A DNA stretch of 64,000 bases from Marinobacterium iners (lineage in GTDB: Bacteria > Pseudomonadota > Gammaproteobacteria > Pseudomonadales > Balneatricaceae), in NCBI RefSeq assembly GCF_017310015.1, contig NZ_CP022297.1:868001-932000 (forward strand), written 5' to 3'. Positions 1-8,426 of this stretch are shown piece after piece. Position numbers and translations under genes: made by a program. The notes under the pieces were generated by a model. It saw only the letters and a program-made list of their open reading frames with translations, did no database searches and was not told where the DNA came from. Positions within the stretch are counted from its first letter, which is position 1, and each line of letters opens with the position of its first letter.

Positions 1-126
1 GGTGAATGTCTCCCACTCTGGTCCGAGAGCTACCCCGACACCGGAGGGGATTAAGACATCCTCGGTGGTCGCAGTTACCGAGAACGGTTGACGTCCGAGA
101 GCTACCCCGACACCGGAGGGGATTAA

Positions 127-1425
127 CAGGCTGTTGAAAATCTGACAGGCTTCAACAGCCATGTTTGTTTTTTGATCAATTTTAGCGCCGCTGAATCGTG
201 TTTTTAGCCATTTTGGGCTATATATTCGGTGCTCAGCTGCCATTCCGGGCCTCAAAGCGGACTATCCCTGTAGATTGCGCATGCGGACCAGGTTCCAACC
301 CATCATCGTGAACTGGAACAGGCTGTGAACCTTCTCCCGACCGCGCATCATCACTTGCCGGATGGGTCCGATGGTTTTGCCCCAGCCAAAGGGTTCTTCT
401 ACCCGCTTTCGTTGACGCATGCTGATTGTGTAACCCGCATGGCGGCTGGTACGTCCATCAATCGCGGAGCCCCCAGATCGGTTTTCATTTCGTGCCACAT
501 GGGGCGTTATCTTCATCTTTCGACAAGCCGAAACAAAGCCCTGGGTATCGTAGTTTTTGTCAGCCCCCACCGTTTTGCGATGACTGCCCTGCAGTCTGGC
601 CAGCAGTTCAGCTGCAACATCGCGTTCAGCCGTACCTGTTGCGAGGCTGGCCGCCGCCTTCACAATCAGGCCATTGCGATTTTCCATGACCGTGTGCCCC
701 ATGTACGCCATGCGTGACTCACTACCCCGCGACTTCTTGGCCAGTCGAGCCTCTGGATCTGTGGTAGATGCGTGGGTCTCATTACTGCGCTTCTCACCCC
801 TGAAGTTGCGTTCAGCATTGCGTCCGGCAGGACCATCGTCATCTGTATTGCCCGTACCGTCCTTACGGCGAAAGCTCTTCTGTGATGCCCAGGCCTGGAT
901 CAGCGTCCCATCGACGCTGAAATGCTCGTCTGAAAGCAGACTGCGCTCCCGTGCCAGAGTGACCACCTCTTCAAACAGATGAGTAACGACATCATGCTCC
1001 AGCAGTCGATCCCGGTTGGTGCTGAAACTTGAGTGGTGCCATACCGGGTCATCAATGGTCAGCCCAACGAACCAGCGGTACAGCAGATTGTAGCTGATCT
1101 GTTCTACCAGCTGCCGTTCACTGCGAATCGAGAACAGGACTTGCAACAGCTGTGCACGAATCAGACGCTCAGGTGGGATCGACTGACGGCCACCTTCGGC
1201 GTAGATCTGATCAAATAGCCAGTTGAGCCGCTTCATGGCCTCATCGATCAGTTGCCGAATCGGTCGTAATGGGTGTTCACTGGGAACGAAGGTGTCCAGA
1301 TGGACGGTCGTGAACAATGACTCCTGAATGATGTCTTCGCCGCGCATATTGGGTCGTGTCAGTCGGTTATTGATGCGGATAGTCTACCAAGGCCCCATTA
1401 TATGGGGTAGAAAATCAACAGCCTG
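127..1425 (-). mobile_element. IS5/IS1182-type insertion sequence inside a CRISPR repeat
   Basis: A 1,299-bp element with terminal inverted repeats starting CAGGCTGTTGA at both ends. It is flanked by the 4-bp target duplication TTAA (123-126 and 1426-1429), which belongs to the CRISPR repeat. It carries one transposase gene on the minus strand. The element looks complete. Closely matching arms and an open transposase suggest a fairly recent insertion (inference). Confidence 0.93.
262..1347 (-). CDS. IS5/IS1182-type transposase
   Basis: A 361-aa DDE transposase. The N-terminal part (about residues 10-110) has the DUF772-type domain seen in IS5/IS1182 transposases, with LFSIRSERQLVEQISYNL near residue 75. 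The catalytic part has FSVDGTLIQAWAS as the first aspartate region, VGADKNYDT as the second, and an RKRVEEPFGWGKT region near the C-terminus carrying the glutamate. It should cut and paste the surrounding element. The gene is intact and fills most of the IS. Confidence 0.93.
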   Translation of the reverse strand: MRGEDIIQESLFTTVHLDTFVPSEHPLRPIRQLIDEAMKRLNWLFDQIYAEGGRQSIPPERLIRAQLLQVLFSIRSERQLVEQISYNLLYRWFVGLTIDDPVWHHSSFSTNRDRLLEHDVVTHLFEEVVTLARERSLLSDEHFSVDGTLIQAWASQKSFRRKDGTGNTDDDGPAGRNAERNFRGEKRSNETHASTTDPEARLAKKSRGSESRMAYMGHTVMENRNGLIVKAAASLATGTAERDVAAELLARLQGSHRKTVGADKNYDTQGFVSACRKMKITPHVARNENRSGGSAIDGRTSRHAGYTISMRQRKRVEEPFGWGKTIGPIRQVMMRGREKVHSLFQFTMMGWNLVRMRNLQG

Positions 1426-1671
1426 TTAAGACTCCGCGGTTACTTCGACTTGAGCTTCATGGCCTGTCCGAGAGCTACCCCGACACCGGAGGGGATTAAG
1501 ACGGGCAGGTTATGGTGGTGTGGTCCCCGTTCGTGTCCGAGAGCTACCCCGACACCGGAGGGGATTAAGACTAGAAGAAAAAAGTAGGGTTGTTAATCAT
1601 TCCGGAGTCCGAGAGCTACCCCGACACCGGAGGGGATTGAGACACTCAGCACCCACCGTACATAGGGGTGA

Positions 1672-1887
1672 TCCTCGTCCGATCGAATACTGGAAGACCT
1701 TGATCCACTGGCACCTGAGTTTGAGGTGGAGTGGGATGCTGATATCCTGCGTCAGAAATATCCCTATCCGGGTATGCGCACTGCGCCGAGCGAAGATAGT
1801 GAAGAATTCCGCTCCGGCGAGCTGACGCTGCCCAACACCGAGGCCACTCAAGCCGAATCACAGGTCATTGCCAATGCCACAGTCTGA
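1672..1887 (+). pseudogene. C-terminal gene remnant before rhuM (possibly hsdM-like)
   Basis: An open frame with no start codon follows the CRISPR array after a TGA at 1669-1671 and ends in TGA at 1885-1887. It reads DRILEDLDPLAPEFEVEWDA, then LRQKYPYPGMRTAPSEDSEE, then a short tail. It overlaps the start of the RhuM gene by 14 bp, a spacing typical of operon partners. RhuM genes often sit inside type I restriction operons, so this may be the tail of an HsdM-like subunit whose front was lost where the CRISPR array now stands. The identification is a guess; the truncated state is clear. Confidence 0.45.
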
Positions 1888-2866
1888 CCAGCAACAGGTT
1901 CACCTGTTCACCTCACAGGACGGCCAAGCCCAGCTTGAAGTCGCGCTGGAGCAGGAGACCGTCTGGCTCAGCCAGGCGCAGATGTGTGAGCTTTTCGGGC
2001 GTGAGCGCTCAGTTATCACCAAGCACATCCGCAACGTATTCAACGAGGGTGAGCTTGAGCGCGATTCAGTATGTGCAAATTTTGCACATACTGCCGCCGA
2101 CGGAAAATCCTATCAGGTCGACTACTTCAACCTCGACGTCATCATATCGGTCGGCTACCGCGTCAAGTCACAGCGTGGCGTCCAGTTCCGCAAATGGGCC
2201 ACCAACCTGCTGAAACAGTATCTGGTGCAGGGCTACACGCTGAACCAGAAGCGATTGGCCGAACGAGGCGTCGAGTTTGAACAAGCGGTGGCCCTCCTGT
2301 CACGCACGCTCAGCAATCAGCAGCTGATCGCCCCTTCCGGCGAAGCCGTTGTACAAGTGATCAGCGATTACGCCCGCTCATGGAGTCTGCTACAGGGTTA
2401 CGATGAGCAGAGCCTCAGTGACGTCGGTGTGCGTCAGGACAGCATGCAGCTGCTGGCATTGGATGACGTGCTGGCTGCCATTGCTGCGCTGAAGCAGACG
2501 CTGATCGCCAAGGGCGAAGCCACGGAGCTGTTCGGCAAGCTGCGTGGTGAGGGGCTGGCATCGGCACTGGCCACCATCGAGCAGGGCTTTGGCGATGAAC
2601 TGTTCTACCCCAACGTGGCCAGCCGCGCTGCCCATCTGCTGTACTTCGTGATCAAGAACCACCCATTGGCCGACGGCAACAAGCGCAGCGGATCCTTCCT
2701 GTTTCTATGGTACTTGCGCCTGAACCAGCACTTGCTGGCACGCCCGGTGGAACATCTAATCAATGACAACACACTGGTAGCACTGGCCTTACTGGTAGCC
2801 GAGAGCCTGCCAGACCAGAAAGAGTTGATCATTCGCCTGATTGAGCACTTCATCCTGCTCAAGTAG
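1874..2866 (+). CDS. RhuM family protein with Fic/Doc domain
   Basis: A 330-aa protein from the ATG at 1874; a TTG two codons earlier is also possible. Residues about 10-120 match RhuM (the virulence-associated family), with a DNA-binding-like ELFGRERSVITKHIRNVF stretch. The C-terminal third is a Fic/Doc domain with the motif HPLADGNKRSGSFLF near residue 260. This carries the catalytic histidine and the GNKR variant typical of Doc-like kinases or AMP transferases. Family members often sit in type I restriction loci. Role: probable toxin-like modification enzyme; the target is unknown. No antitoxin gene is recognisable beside it. Confidence 0.85.
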   Translation: MPQSDQQQVHLFTSQDGQAQLEVALEQETVWLSQAQMCELFGRERSVITKHIRNVFNEGELERDSVCANFAHTAADGKSYQVDYFNLDVIISVGYRVKSQRGVQFRKWATNLLKQYLVQGYTLNQKRLAERGVEFEQAVALLSRTLSNQQLIAPSGEAVVQVISDYARSWSLLQGYDEQSLSDVGVRQDSMQLLALDDVLAAIAALKQTLIAKGEATELFGKLRGEGLASALATIEQGFGDELFYPNVASRAAHLLYFVIKNHPLADGNKRSGSFLFLWYLRLNQHLLARPVEHLINDNTLVALALLVAESLPDQKELIIRLIEHFILLK

Positions 2867-3085
2867 GCACGACTGACTGATGGATGAAAATCAACTGGGT
2901 CCTCGCTGTATCGATTGGTTGATTGGATCAGGAGATTAACACGAGGTTCTATCCACTTATTCCGCTGACAGAGTTAGCCTCAAGTAGCAGCACCCTTACA
3001 AGCTTGCCAAGCCTCTATAAATAAGTAAACACAGCTACCATTTAATCATTTCTTGCTGTTATGTCCTTTTATTTGGGAGGCTAAG
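2867..3085. other. Intergenic stretch with left copy of a 15-16 bp direct repeat
   Basis: No gene is seen. At 2998-3013 the sequence ACAAGCTTGCCAAGCC recurs almost exactly at 3847-3861 (ACAAGCTTGCCAGCC). The two copies flank the AT-rich gene at 3086-3757 and may mark the edges of an inserted segment. Confidence 0.5.
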
Positions 3086-3757
3086 ATGAGTAGCAGGCTT
3101 AACTCAAGCGAATCCGAATCACTTTTCAGTTGCCACTTTTGCGGCGCAGATAATATGCGGTGGACAGAAGTTACTCCTGGTAAATGGATGCCTTTTGATG
3201 TGTCGAAACAAGCGATTCATAATTGTGGTGAAAGCAAACAGCTGACGCGTGATGATGTTATCCAATGTTTGTTGAATATGGGCTTCGAGGCATATGTTCC
3301 CAGAACAAACTCATGGCAACATGCATTCATTGCAAGCAATGAATGCCAGACTATTTATTTTTTGATTGGTAAAAGGAGTATTGATTTTAAAATATACGAC
3401 TATGTGAGAGATACGAAGATTGACTCCAAGGGAAGACTTTTCACCGATGGTGGTGAAATGGTCAGAAATTACTATTATAAAAGTAATGTGGTCGTACATG
3501 ATCTGATTTTGAAAATTGCTTCGCGTCTTGTTAATAATCTGCCTATTGAGGAATCAATGAAAGCAGGTAACGGTAAGACTTGGCAAGAACAAAAAGCTGA
3601 TCGTTTCGGTATTATTCCAGATAGGAAAGATCACTTTAATCGGAATGAAATGGTAGATGTCTATAATGCCATTTCGTCTGGTAGCGGAGGTGATGAGTAT
3701 TTGTGTGATGGAATGTGGATCAGTGCAGACGGTTCGTTACACGATAAAGGCCGATAA
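3086..3757 (+). CDS. Hypothetical protein, AT-rich, possible zinc-ribbon N-terminus
   Basis: A 223-aa protein not assigned to a family. The ATG at 3086 is preceded by GGGAGG at about 3075, which decides the start over an upstream TTG. Near residue 15 there is CHFCGADNMRWTEVTPGKW, followed about 20 residues later by HNC; the spaced cysteines suggest a small zinc-binding or GcvH-like knuckle. The rest is a mixed alpha/beta domain with QTIYFLIGKRSIDFKIYDYV. Base composition is clearly more AT-rich than both neighbours, and short direct repeats flank it, so recent acquisition is likely. Function unknown. Confidence 0.7.
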   Translation: MSSRLNSSESESLFSCHFCGADNMRWTEVTPGKWMPFDVSKQAIHNCGESKQLTRDDVIQCLLNMGFEAYVPRTNSWQHAFIASNECQTIYFLIGKRSIDFKIYDYVRDTKIDSKGRLFTDGGEMVRNYYYKSNVVVHDLILKIASRLVNNLPIEESMKAGNGKTWQEQKADRFGIIPDRKDHFNRNEMVDVYNAISSGSGGDEYLCDGMWISADGSLHDKGR

Positions 3758-3921
3758 ATGATGTGATCTTGTACATCAATTCTGATTTACATTACCTACA
3801 TTCACGTATATGAGGCTTGTGTTAACAGAATAATCGCTCCATTCCCACAAGCTTGCCAGCCCCCTGACACCCTCTTCGCATCCCTAAAATCCAATCTGGA
3901 TTCGGGTTGCGGAGAAAGCAG

Positions 3922-4659
3922 GTGCAGAAAGAAATTCTGGTATTGGCCAAGTCATGCAAAACAGGTGGTTACTGCGTTGGTGGTATCGAGCTGGTATTGG
4001 GTGATGACGGGCGCAAATACCTGAGCAATACCTGGATTCGTCCGGTTACAGTCACGGAAGAGGGTCAGCATCAGGGTTGTCTGGATAAGCACCTGTGCAC
4101 GGGCTTCTCGGTATTCGATATCATCGAGATCAATGCGGTGCCGGCTGAGTATATACCGGGTCAGCCTGAAAACTGGCTGCTGCAGGATACACGCATTCGC
4201 AAAGTGACCACCCTGTCACAGCTGGATGTTATCAACTGTCTGGCTCAACGAAACGTCTCAATCTGGTCTGATGACCGTACCGTTCGTGATGACCAGATCT
4301 CACCGGCAGCGGCTGCATCGGTAGCGCAGTGCCACTCACTGATGGTGATTCAGCCTGAGAATCTCACCTTCACGCTTGAAGTCGAACAGATGCCCTATGG
4401 TCTGCGCAAGCGCATATCTGCTTCGTTCATGCATGCGGGAAAATCCTATAACCGTATCAAAGTGACGGATCCGGCCATTACCAAGGTGTTCTGCAACCAG
4501 TTTCCTGCCGCGCCGGGCGTGCAGTATCAGAAGCAACTGCGCAATCGGGATCGCTACTGGGTGACCTTAAGCTTGTCACCAGAATTCATGGGCAATCACT
4601 ATGTGTTAGCTGCTGCCATATTGGATCATTCCGGCTATCTGAACAGGAGTTATGGATGA
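3922..4659 (+). CDS. Dual OB domain-containing protein
   Basis: A 245-aa protein, probably starting at GTG 3922, which has GGAGA nine bases upstream. It begins KEILVLAKSCKTGGYCVGG, a hallmark of the putative dual-OB-fold family often encoded beside DUF488 proteins. A second beta-rich half contains RIKVTDPAI and RYWVTLSLSPEF. It overlaps the DUF488 gene by 4 bp (ATGA), so the two are translationally coupled. OB folds usually bind nucleic acids or nucleotides; no catalytic motif is visible. The role is inferred only as a partner of the next two genes. Confidence 0.75.
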   Translation: MQKEILVLAKSCKTGGYCVGGIELVLGDDGRKYLSNTWIRPVTVTEEGQHQGCLDKHLCTGFSVFDIIEINAVPAEYIPGQPENWLLQDTRIRKVTTLSQLDVINCLAQRNVSIWSDDRTVRDDQISPAAAASVAQCHSLMVIQPENLTFTLEVEQMPYGLRKRISASFMHAGKSYNRIKVTDPAITKVFCNQFPAAPGVQYQKQLRNRDRYWVTLSLSPEFMGNHYVLAAAILDHSGYLNRSYG

Positions 4660-5096
4660 ACGTGTATACAATTGGTTTTACCCAGAAAAAAGCGGAACGG
4701 TTTTTTAGCTTGTTACGCGCAGCTAATATCAACACCCTGATTGATGTGCGGCTGAACAACGTGTCGCAGCTGGCCGGTTTTGCCAAACGGGATGACCTGC
4801 GCTTCTTCCTGAAAGAGCTGTGTCAGGCAGAATATGTGCATATGCCCGAGCTGGCGCCCACTCAGGATATCCTCAAAGCCTACAAGCAAGGTGAGATGAC
4901 GTGGGCTGAGTATGAGAAACGATTTCTCGACCTGATGACACAGCGGCAAGTGGAGAGGGTACTTGACCGCAAGCTGTTCGACGGTGGCTGCCTGTTGTGC
5001 AGCGAGCATAAACCGCACCAGTGCCATCGGCGTTTGGTGGTTGAGTACCTGAACGATCGATGGGAAACCGGCCTGAAAGTGGAGCATTTGTACTAA
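4656..5096 (+). CDS. DUF488 family protein
   Basis: A 146-aa DUF488 protein. It opens VYTIGFTQKKAERFFSLL and then LIDVRLNN, the usual N-terminal strand and arginine motif. It ends with GGCLLCSEHKPHQCHRRLVV, the conserved C..E....CHR signature. These residues are thought to form an active site, but no reaction is established for the family. Its start overlaps the dual-OB gene by 4 bp and its stop overlaps the next start by one base, making a tight three-gene operon. Confidence 0.9.
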   Translation: MNVYTIGFTQKKAERFFSLLRAANINTLIDVRLNNVSQLAGFAKRDDLRFFLKELCQAEYVHMPELAPTQDILKAYKQGEMTWAEYEKRFLDLMTQRQVERVLDRKLFDGGCLLCSEHKPHQCHRRLVVEYLNDRWETGLKVEHLY

Positions 5097-5704
5097 TGAC
5101 AGCGCGTGTATTGATTGTTTACCCAGAAATCTTTGCCTGTCAGAGCAAGTTTGACCGCAAGGTGAGTCAGATTTTGAGTCGGCTTACCTGCTTCGAGGTT
5201 ATTCATCAGGGCGATCCCAACGGCTTCATATCCGCCTTTTTCGCTGAAGATGAACGTGTTGGTGCACTCCAGGAAGTTTCCAGTCTTGAAACTGCCCAGG
5301 TCACCCACGCGGTGGTGTTTGATGATGGAGAGGAGTTTGCCGAGCTCAGAAATGACCTGAAGCAGGCTGGTATTCCCCTGCGCTGGATCAAAATCAAGAT
5401 AACCCGGGTGATTAATCTTAAACGTGAGCCTGAGTTCGAGGGTATGAAGAGTACTGCAGCCTATGAGTATATTGGCCGTGGGTCTTACTGGGGAAACCCC
5501 CACTCCATGCATGAAGAGGGTGAGAGCCGAGAAGAAGTCATTCGTAAATACCAGTATGACTTTGAGTACAACAAGTTCATCAAGATTGACCCGACAAGGG
5601 TGCATGAATTGGCAGGCAAAAGACTGGGTTGCTTTTGCAAGCCTGCTCCCTGCCACGGTGACGTCCTGGCCGACTTCTTGAATCGCTACGATGATGGTGA
5701 GTGA
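5096..5704 (+). CDS. DUF4326 domain protein with N-terminal Rossmann-like region
   Basis: A 202-aa protein whose ATG overlaps the DUF488 stop (taATG). The C-terminal half is DUF4326: YIGRGSYWGNPHSM followed by GKRLGCFCKPAPCHGDVLAD, the family hallmark with a Cys-x-Cys and CHGD. The N-terminal half (TARVLIVYPEIFACQSKFD, then THAVVFDDGEEF) looks like a small alpha/beta fold, perhaps of the SLOG/YspA type that binds nucleotides. The coupling to DUF488 and dual-OB genes suggests a shared nucleotide- or NAD-related task. The function is not known. Confidence 0.85.
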   Translation: MTARVLIVYPEIFACQSKFDRKVSQILSRLTCFEVIHQGDPNGFISAFFAEDERVGALQEVSSLETAQVTHAVVFDDGEEFAELRNDLKQAGIPLRWIKIKITRVINLKREPEFEGMKSTAAYEYIGRGSYWGNPHSMHEEGESREEVIRKYQYDFEYNKFIKIDPTRVHELAGKRLGCFCKPAPCHGDVLADFLNRYDDGE

Positions 5705-6038
5705 GCCAAAGGTTGAGAGAGGACATGGAGTGAAAGCTGAAGTTGCAATGACACTGGATAACCATAACAACCTGATCATTCACTTTTCCGAGCCGGTTAC
5801 AAGCTGTCTGCGTTACCGTAATTGGAACAGTGGGCTGCAGGTCGAATGCTGGTCTGACGGCCAGTGGGAATCCAAATCTGATGACTACGGTATACCTTTG
5901 CTGCAGCTGGCTCATTCAGAGCCGGATGGTAGATTTAGGCTGAACCAATCAAGCGGCGGATTAGAAGCCTATGGGGTACATGCTGCCTTGAAGGGGAAGG
6001 CTGGGCAGCTTCATGGTTGCATGCTCGATAAAAGCTAG
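5691..6038 (+). CDS. Hypothetical protein
   Basis: A 115-aa reading frame that overlaps the DUF4326 gene by 14 bp and would be its operon partner. It contains NNLIIHFSEPVTSCLRYRNW and LQVECWSDGQWESKSDD, a beta-rich composition with several tryptophans. No family is recognised. A start at one of the later codons is possible because the first residues are not distinctive. Confidence 0.5.
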   Translation: MMVSEPKVERGHGVKAEVAMTLDNHNNLIIHFSEPVTSCLRYRNWNSGLQVECWSDGQWESKSDDYGIPLLQLAHSEPDGRFRLNQSSGGLEAYGVHAALKGKAGQLHGCMLDKS

Positions 6039-6073
6039 CCAGGCGAGCTACTGAGCAGCAACCACCAGATCGT

Positions 6074-6325
6074 TCATCGATGTTTATATTGCCCGGGGGC
6101 GAATCCGCGACGGACCTCAGCTGATCGAAGCTGAAGATGTTTGGTCCTTCGCCCAGCTACCCGCTTACGCCACAGCTTAAAACTACTTGGCTTGAGGCTG
6201 CGCTGCATGATGCGGATTACATCAGACTCCGTCAGTCTGTAGCAGTGCTCAATGGCTTCGAATGGGGTTCGATCCTCCCATGCCATCTCGATAATACGGG
6301 AGTGATCTTCGGGTGGCAGCAACAT
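6074..6325 (-). CDS. TIGR03643 (DUF2805) family protein
   Basis: An 83-aa protein with the family signature IIEMAWEDRTPFEAIEHCYR, then ESDVIRIMQRSLKPSSFKLW and RKRVAGRRTKHLQLR. It resembles a small helix-turn-helix. These proteins are often encoded near photolyase or cryptochrome genes, but none is seen here. The frame stays open upstream to about 6398 without an obvious start (codons reading VRPVVYKLNAPEEYAR), so the true N-terminus may be longer or the gene may be clipped. Length fits the family. Confidence 0.85.
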   Translation of the reverse strand: MLLPPEDHSRIIEMAWEDRTPFEAIEHCYRLTESDVIRIMQRSLKPSSFKLWRKRVAGRRTKHLQLRSAEVRRGFAPGQYKHR

Positions 6326-6585
6326 GCGGGCGTATTCTTCTGGTGCGTTTAGCTTGTATACGACTGGCCTGACGAATCCGATCGCATGTTGCTTTATCTA
6401 CCCTCTGTCGTGATGATTGGGCTGATTTTAGTATTCGTATTCCATGAGTGCTTTGATCGGAAGGCGGCAGCTGCTGGGGGATTCTGCAGGGTATATTTTG
6501 CTTAAAGTGCTATTAAACCAACTGGCTGAATATGCCGTAAGAGATCCGGAGTAAGCATTTCTTTGACCCCGAGGACAAACAAATC

Positions 6586-6831
6586 GTGCCTGTGCTCAAT
6601 GCCCATCCACGCCGGATCAACCCCCGCAAGCTGCTGCTGAGTAAATGGACGGCTGTAAATCCTATCAATCGCGAAAAGCATTTCATTGTGACGCGTGTTG
6701 TCCAGCCCGAGCATCCCGATGAGCCAATCGAGTGGATTGACTTGCAAGCCGTGCTCTCAAAACGGACACAAACACTTCGCTGGCAAGTATTGCTCGACTC
6801 TGAAGAGTGGTGGCAGGGCTGGAAACCCTGA
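6586..6831 (+). CDS. TIGR02450 family Trp-rich small protein
   Basis: An 81-aa protein starting at GTG 6586. It shows the family pattern INPRKLLLSKWTAVNP, NREKHFIVTRVV and a tail of EEWWQGWKP. Like TIGR03643 it is commonly found close to cryptochrome/photolyase genes in marine gammaproteobacteria. The two are divergently oriented here with about 260 bp between them. The function is unknown. Confidence 0.85.
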   Translation: MPVLNAHPRRINPRKLLLSKWTAVNPINREKHFIVTRVVQPEHPDEPIEWIDLQAVLSKRTQTLRWQVLLDSEEWWQGWKP

Positions 6832-6885
6832 CCGCTGGTATCCAGCATCATTTCAACCTTCTTCAGTCGCTTTGAGCCAAGTCAT

Positions 6886-7810
6886 TCAACTGTTCGCAAC
6901 CCCAAACGGTATATGTACCATCGGCACGTTGCCGGCCGCAGACTCCAGGTGAGACCGTTGGTCATCGAAGAACATATGGGGTTTCAGAATCTGCAGGATT
7001 CGATCTTTCTGCATCCCACCGAGAAAGAACACCTCATTGGCTTCAACACCCCAGTGTTCGAGCGTGGTCAGTACTCGCTCGTGTGACGGCGCATTGCGTG
7101 CGGTAACGATGGCAGTACGCAGCTGGCGCCGGTAATCGGCATTGTCGGCAACGGCACGGTCCTCCAGTTTTTGAAGCGCTGAAATTTTGCGAAACAGATC
7201 GGCAAGCGGACCAGGACTGTGTGGAATGTGAGCGTTGGAGCTTTCGTGTGCCTGAAAGGCTTCCAGCGAGTCCGTTTTTGCATACACGCTCCGATGCATC
7301 ATCAGCGATGACACCGTCAAAGTCGAAGGCGATGCGCAACTCGCAATCATCCTGATCATCAACCACCTGGCTGGGTAGCACGGTACCGGCCGGGTGCCCG
7401 TAGTCGATCGCCTGCTGCACATCAGATTCATTCCCCGACAGAAACAACGACGCATTGAACGCCGGGATGTAGGCATAGGGTGACTTGCCTTCCAGGAAGG
7501 CCGCGCGGGTAATATCCAAGCCGTAGTGGTGGATCGAACGAAATACACGCTTTCCGGTTATGGCTGAGTTGCGTGACAGCAGGACCACCTCAACCGGTGA
7601 CTGGGCAGGAAAGCTTTGGTTGATGCTGAGGAATCGGCGAACGAACGGAAACGCCACGCCCGTTTTCAGAGGCATATCCAGATGCTCCTCCTGATATTGG
7701 CGGTAGGCGGTTTCGCCCTGGGTACGAAAGATCCTGTCCGATTCAGACAGGTCAAACAAGGCACTGGAAGCCACTGCGATCACCAGTTTATCGTCAATAG
7801 GGTAAGCCAT
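6886..7810 (-). pseudogene. 5'-nucleotidase (PF06189 type), frameshifted
   Basis: The first 175 or so codons from ATG 7810 read as a cytosolic 5'-nucleotidase of the PF06189 type: LVIAVASSALFDL at the front, VEVVLLSRNSA in the middle and the aspartate motif AFDFDGVIADDASERV. At about 7283-7288 the frame shifts by one base. The rest continues in a second frame from YAKTDSLEAFQAHESS through RTAIVTARNAPSHERV and VFFLGGMQKDRILQIL to a stop at 6886. One missing base (GAGCGTGTAT where GAGCGCGTGTAT would be in frame) explains it. It would dephosphorylate nucleoside monophosphates if intact. A sequencing error cannot be excluded. Confidence 0.85.
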
Positions 7811-8012
7811 GCTGTATTCCTTTATGAGCAGAACTGTCGGGCGCCAAATCGTATTGTCCTGTACTGAAGCGACCCAGAATGACGCTTAGGCGGCCCAGAA
7901 TGACTCACTGAAAAGCGCAATAATCACCATCGTTGCCCGCGATTATCTTGGATATGATCTTGAATCACCAGAACGGGCACTAAGGTTGCTGTGAGTAGAC
8001 GGAGGATAGAAG

Positions 8013-8426
8013 TTGGGGATGAGAAAAGAGTTCAATATCGATGGAATTCACTACGTACTGAGCTTCCAGGAAAGCAGCCAGTCCATCACCCTGCATATTG
8101 ATGCTCTCAAATCGCAGCGCAAGGTGTATAGCCAGACACCTTTTGAGTGCGCTTTCGGAGATGAGCCACCGGATACCGTCTGGTTCATCAGCGAGCATGT
8201 TCAGACGGGGCAGGTGTTTAAAATACTGAGCGAAGTGCGCAGCTTCATCGCCTCCGTCATTGCCCGATATCAGCCGTACTTTTTCGTCTACAGCGCCAAT
8301 GAAAAGGCAAAGGCTTCGGTTTACCGGCGCTTTGCTGTCAGAATTGCCAACCAGTTTGGATACCAGCTGTATGAACAGCGGCCCGGTGTCTACCGTTTCT
8401 ACAAAGTGGAAGCACCAGTCGCATGA
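8013..8426 (+). CDS. Hypothetical protein upstream of sirtuin gene
   Basis: A 137-aa protein of unknown family. A GGAGG at 8001-8005 is 7 bases before TTG 8013 and 13 before ATG 8019, so the TTG may be the real start. It contains SEVRSFIASVIARYQPYFFV and KASVYRRFAVRIANQFGYQL, suggesting a small alpha/beta acyltransferase-like shape, but no motif is decisive. Its stop overlaps the sirtuin start (ATGA), so the two are probably cotranslated. Confidence 0.65.
   Translation: MGMRKEFNIDGIHYVLSFQESSQSITLHIDALKSQRKVYSQTPFECAFGDEPPDTVWFISEHVQTGQVFKILSEVRSFIASVIARYQPYFFVYSANEKAKASVYRRFAVRIANQFGYQLYEQRPGVYRFYKVEAPVA

Larger units (their letters stand above)
21..1643 (+). CRISPR. CRISPR array end, five 37-nt repeats, interrupted by an IS
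   Basis: Repeats begin GTCCGAGAGC and end GGGGATTAAGAC. They lie at 21-57, 93-126 continued at 1430-1432, 1466-1502, 1535-1571 and 1607-1643. Spacers are 58-92 (35 nt), 1433-1465 (33), 1503-1534 (32) and 1572-1606 (35). The last repeat has one change (ATTGAGAC), as expected of the leader-distal end, so the leader and any cas genes should lie left of position 1; bases 1-20 look like part of another spacer. The second repeat is split by an insertion sequence between its TTAA and GAC. No cas gene is present in the window. Confidence 0.95.

Noticed and set aside
1520..1825. A 101-codon frame across the CRISPR repeats
   Set aside because: Its repeated VRELPRHRRGLR segments are just the translated CRISPR repeat.
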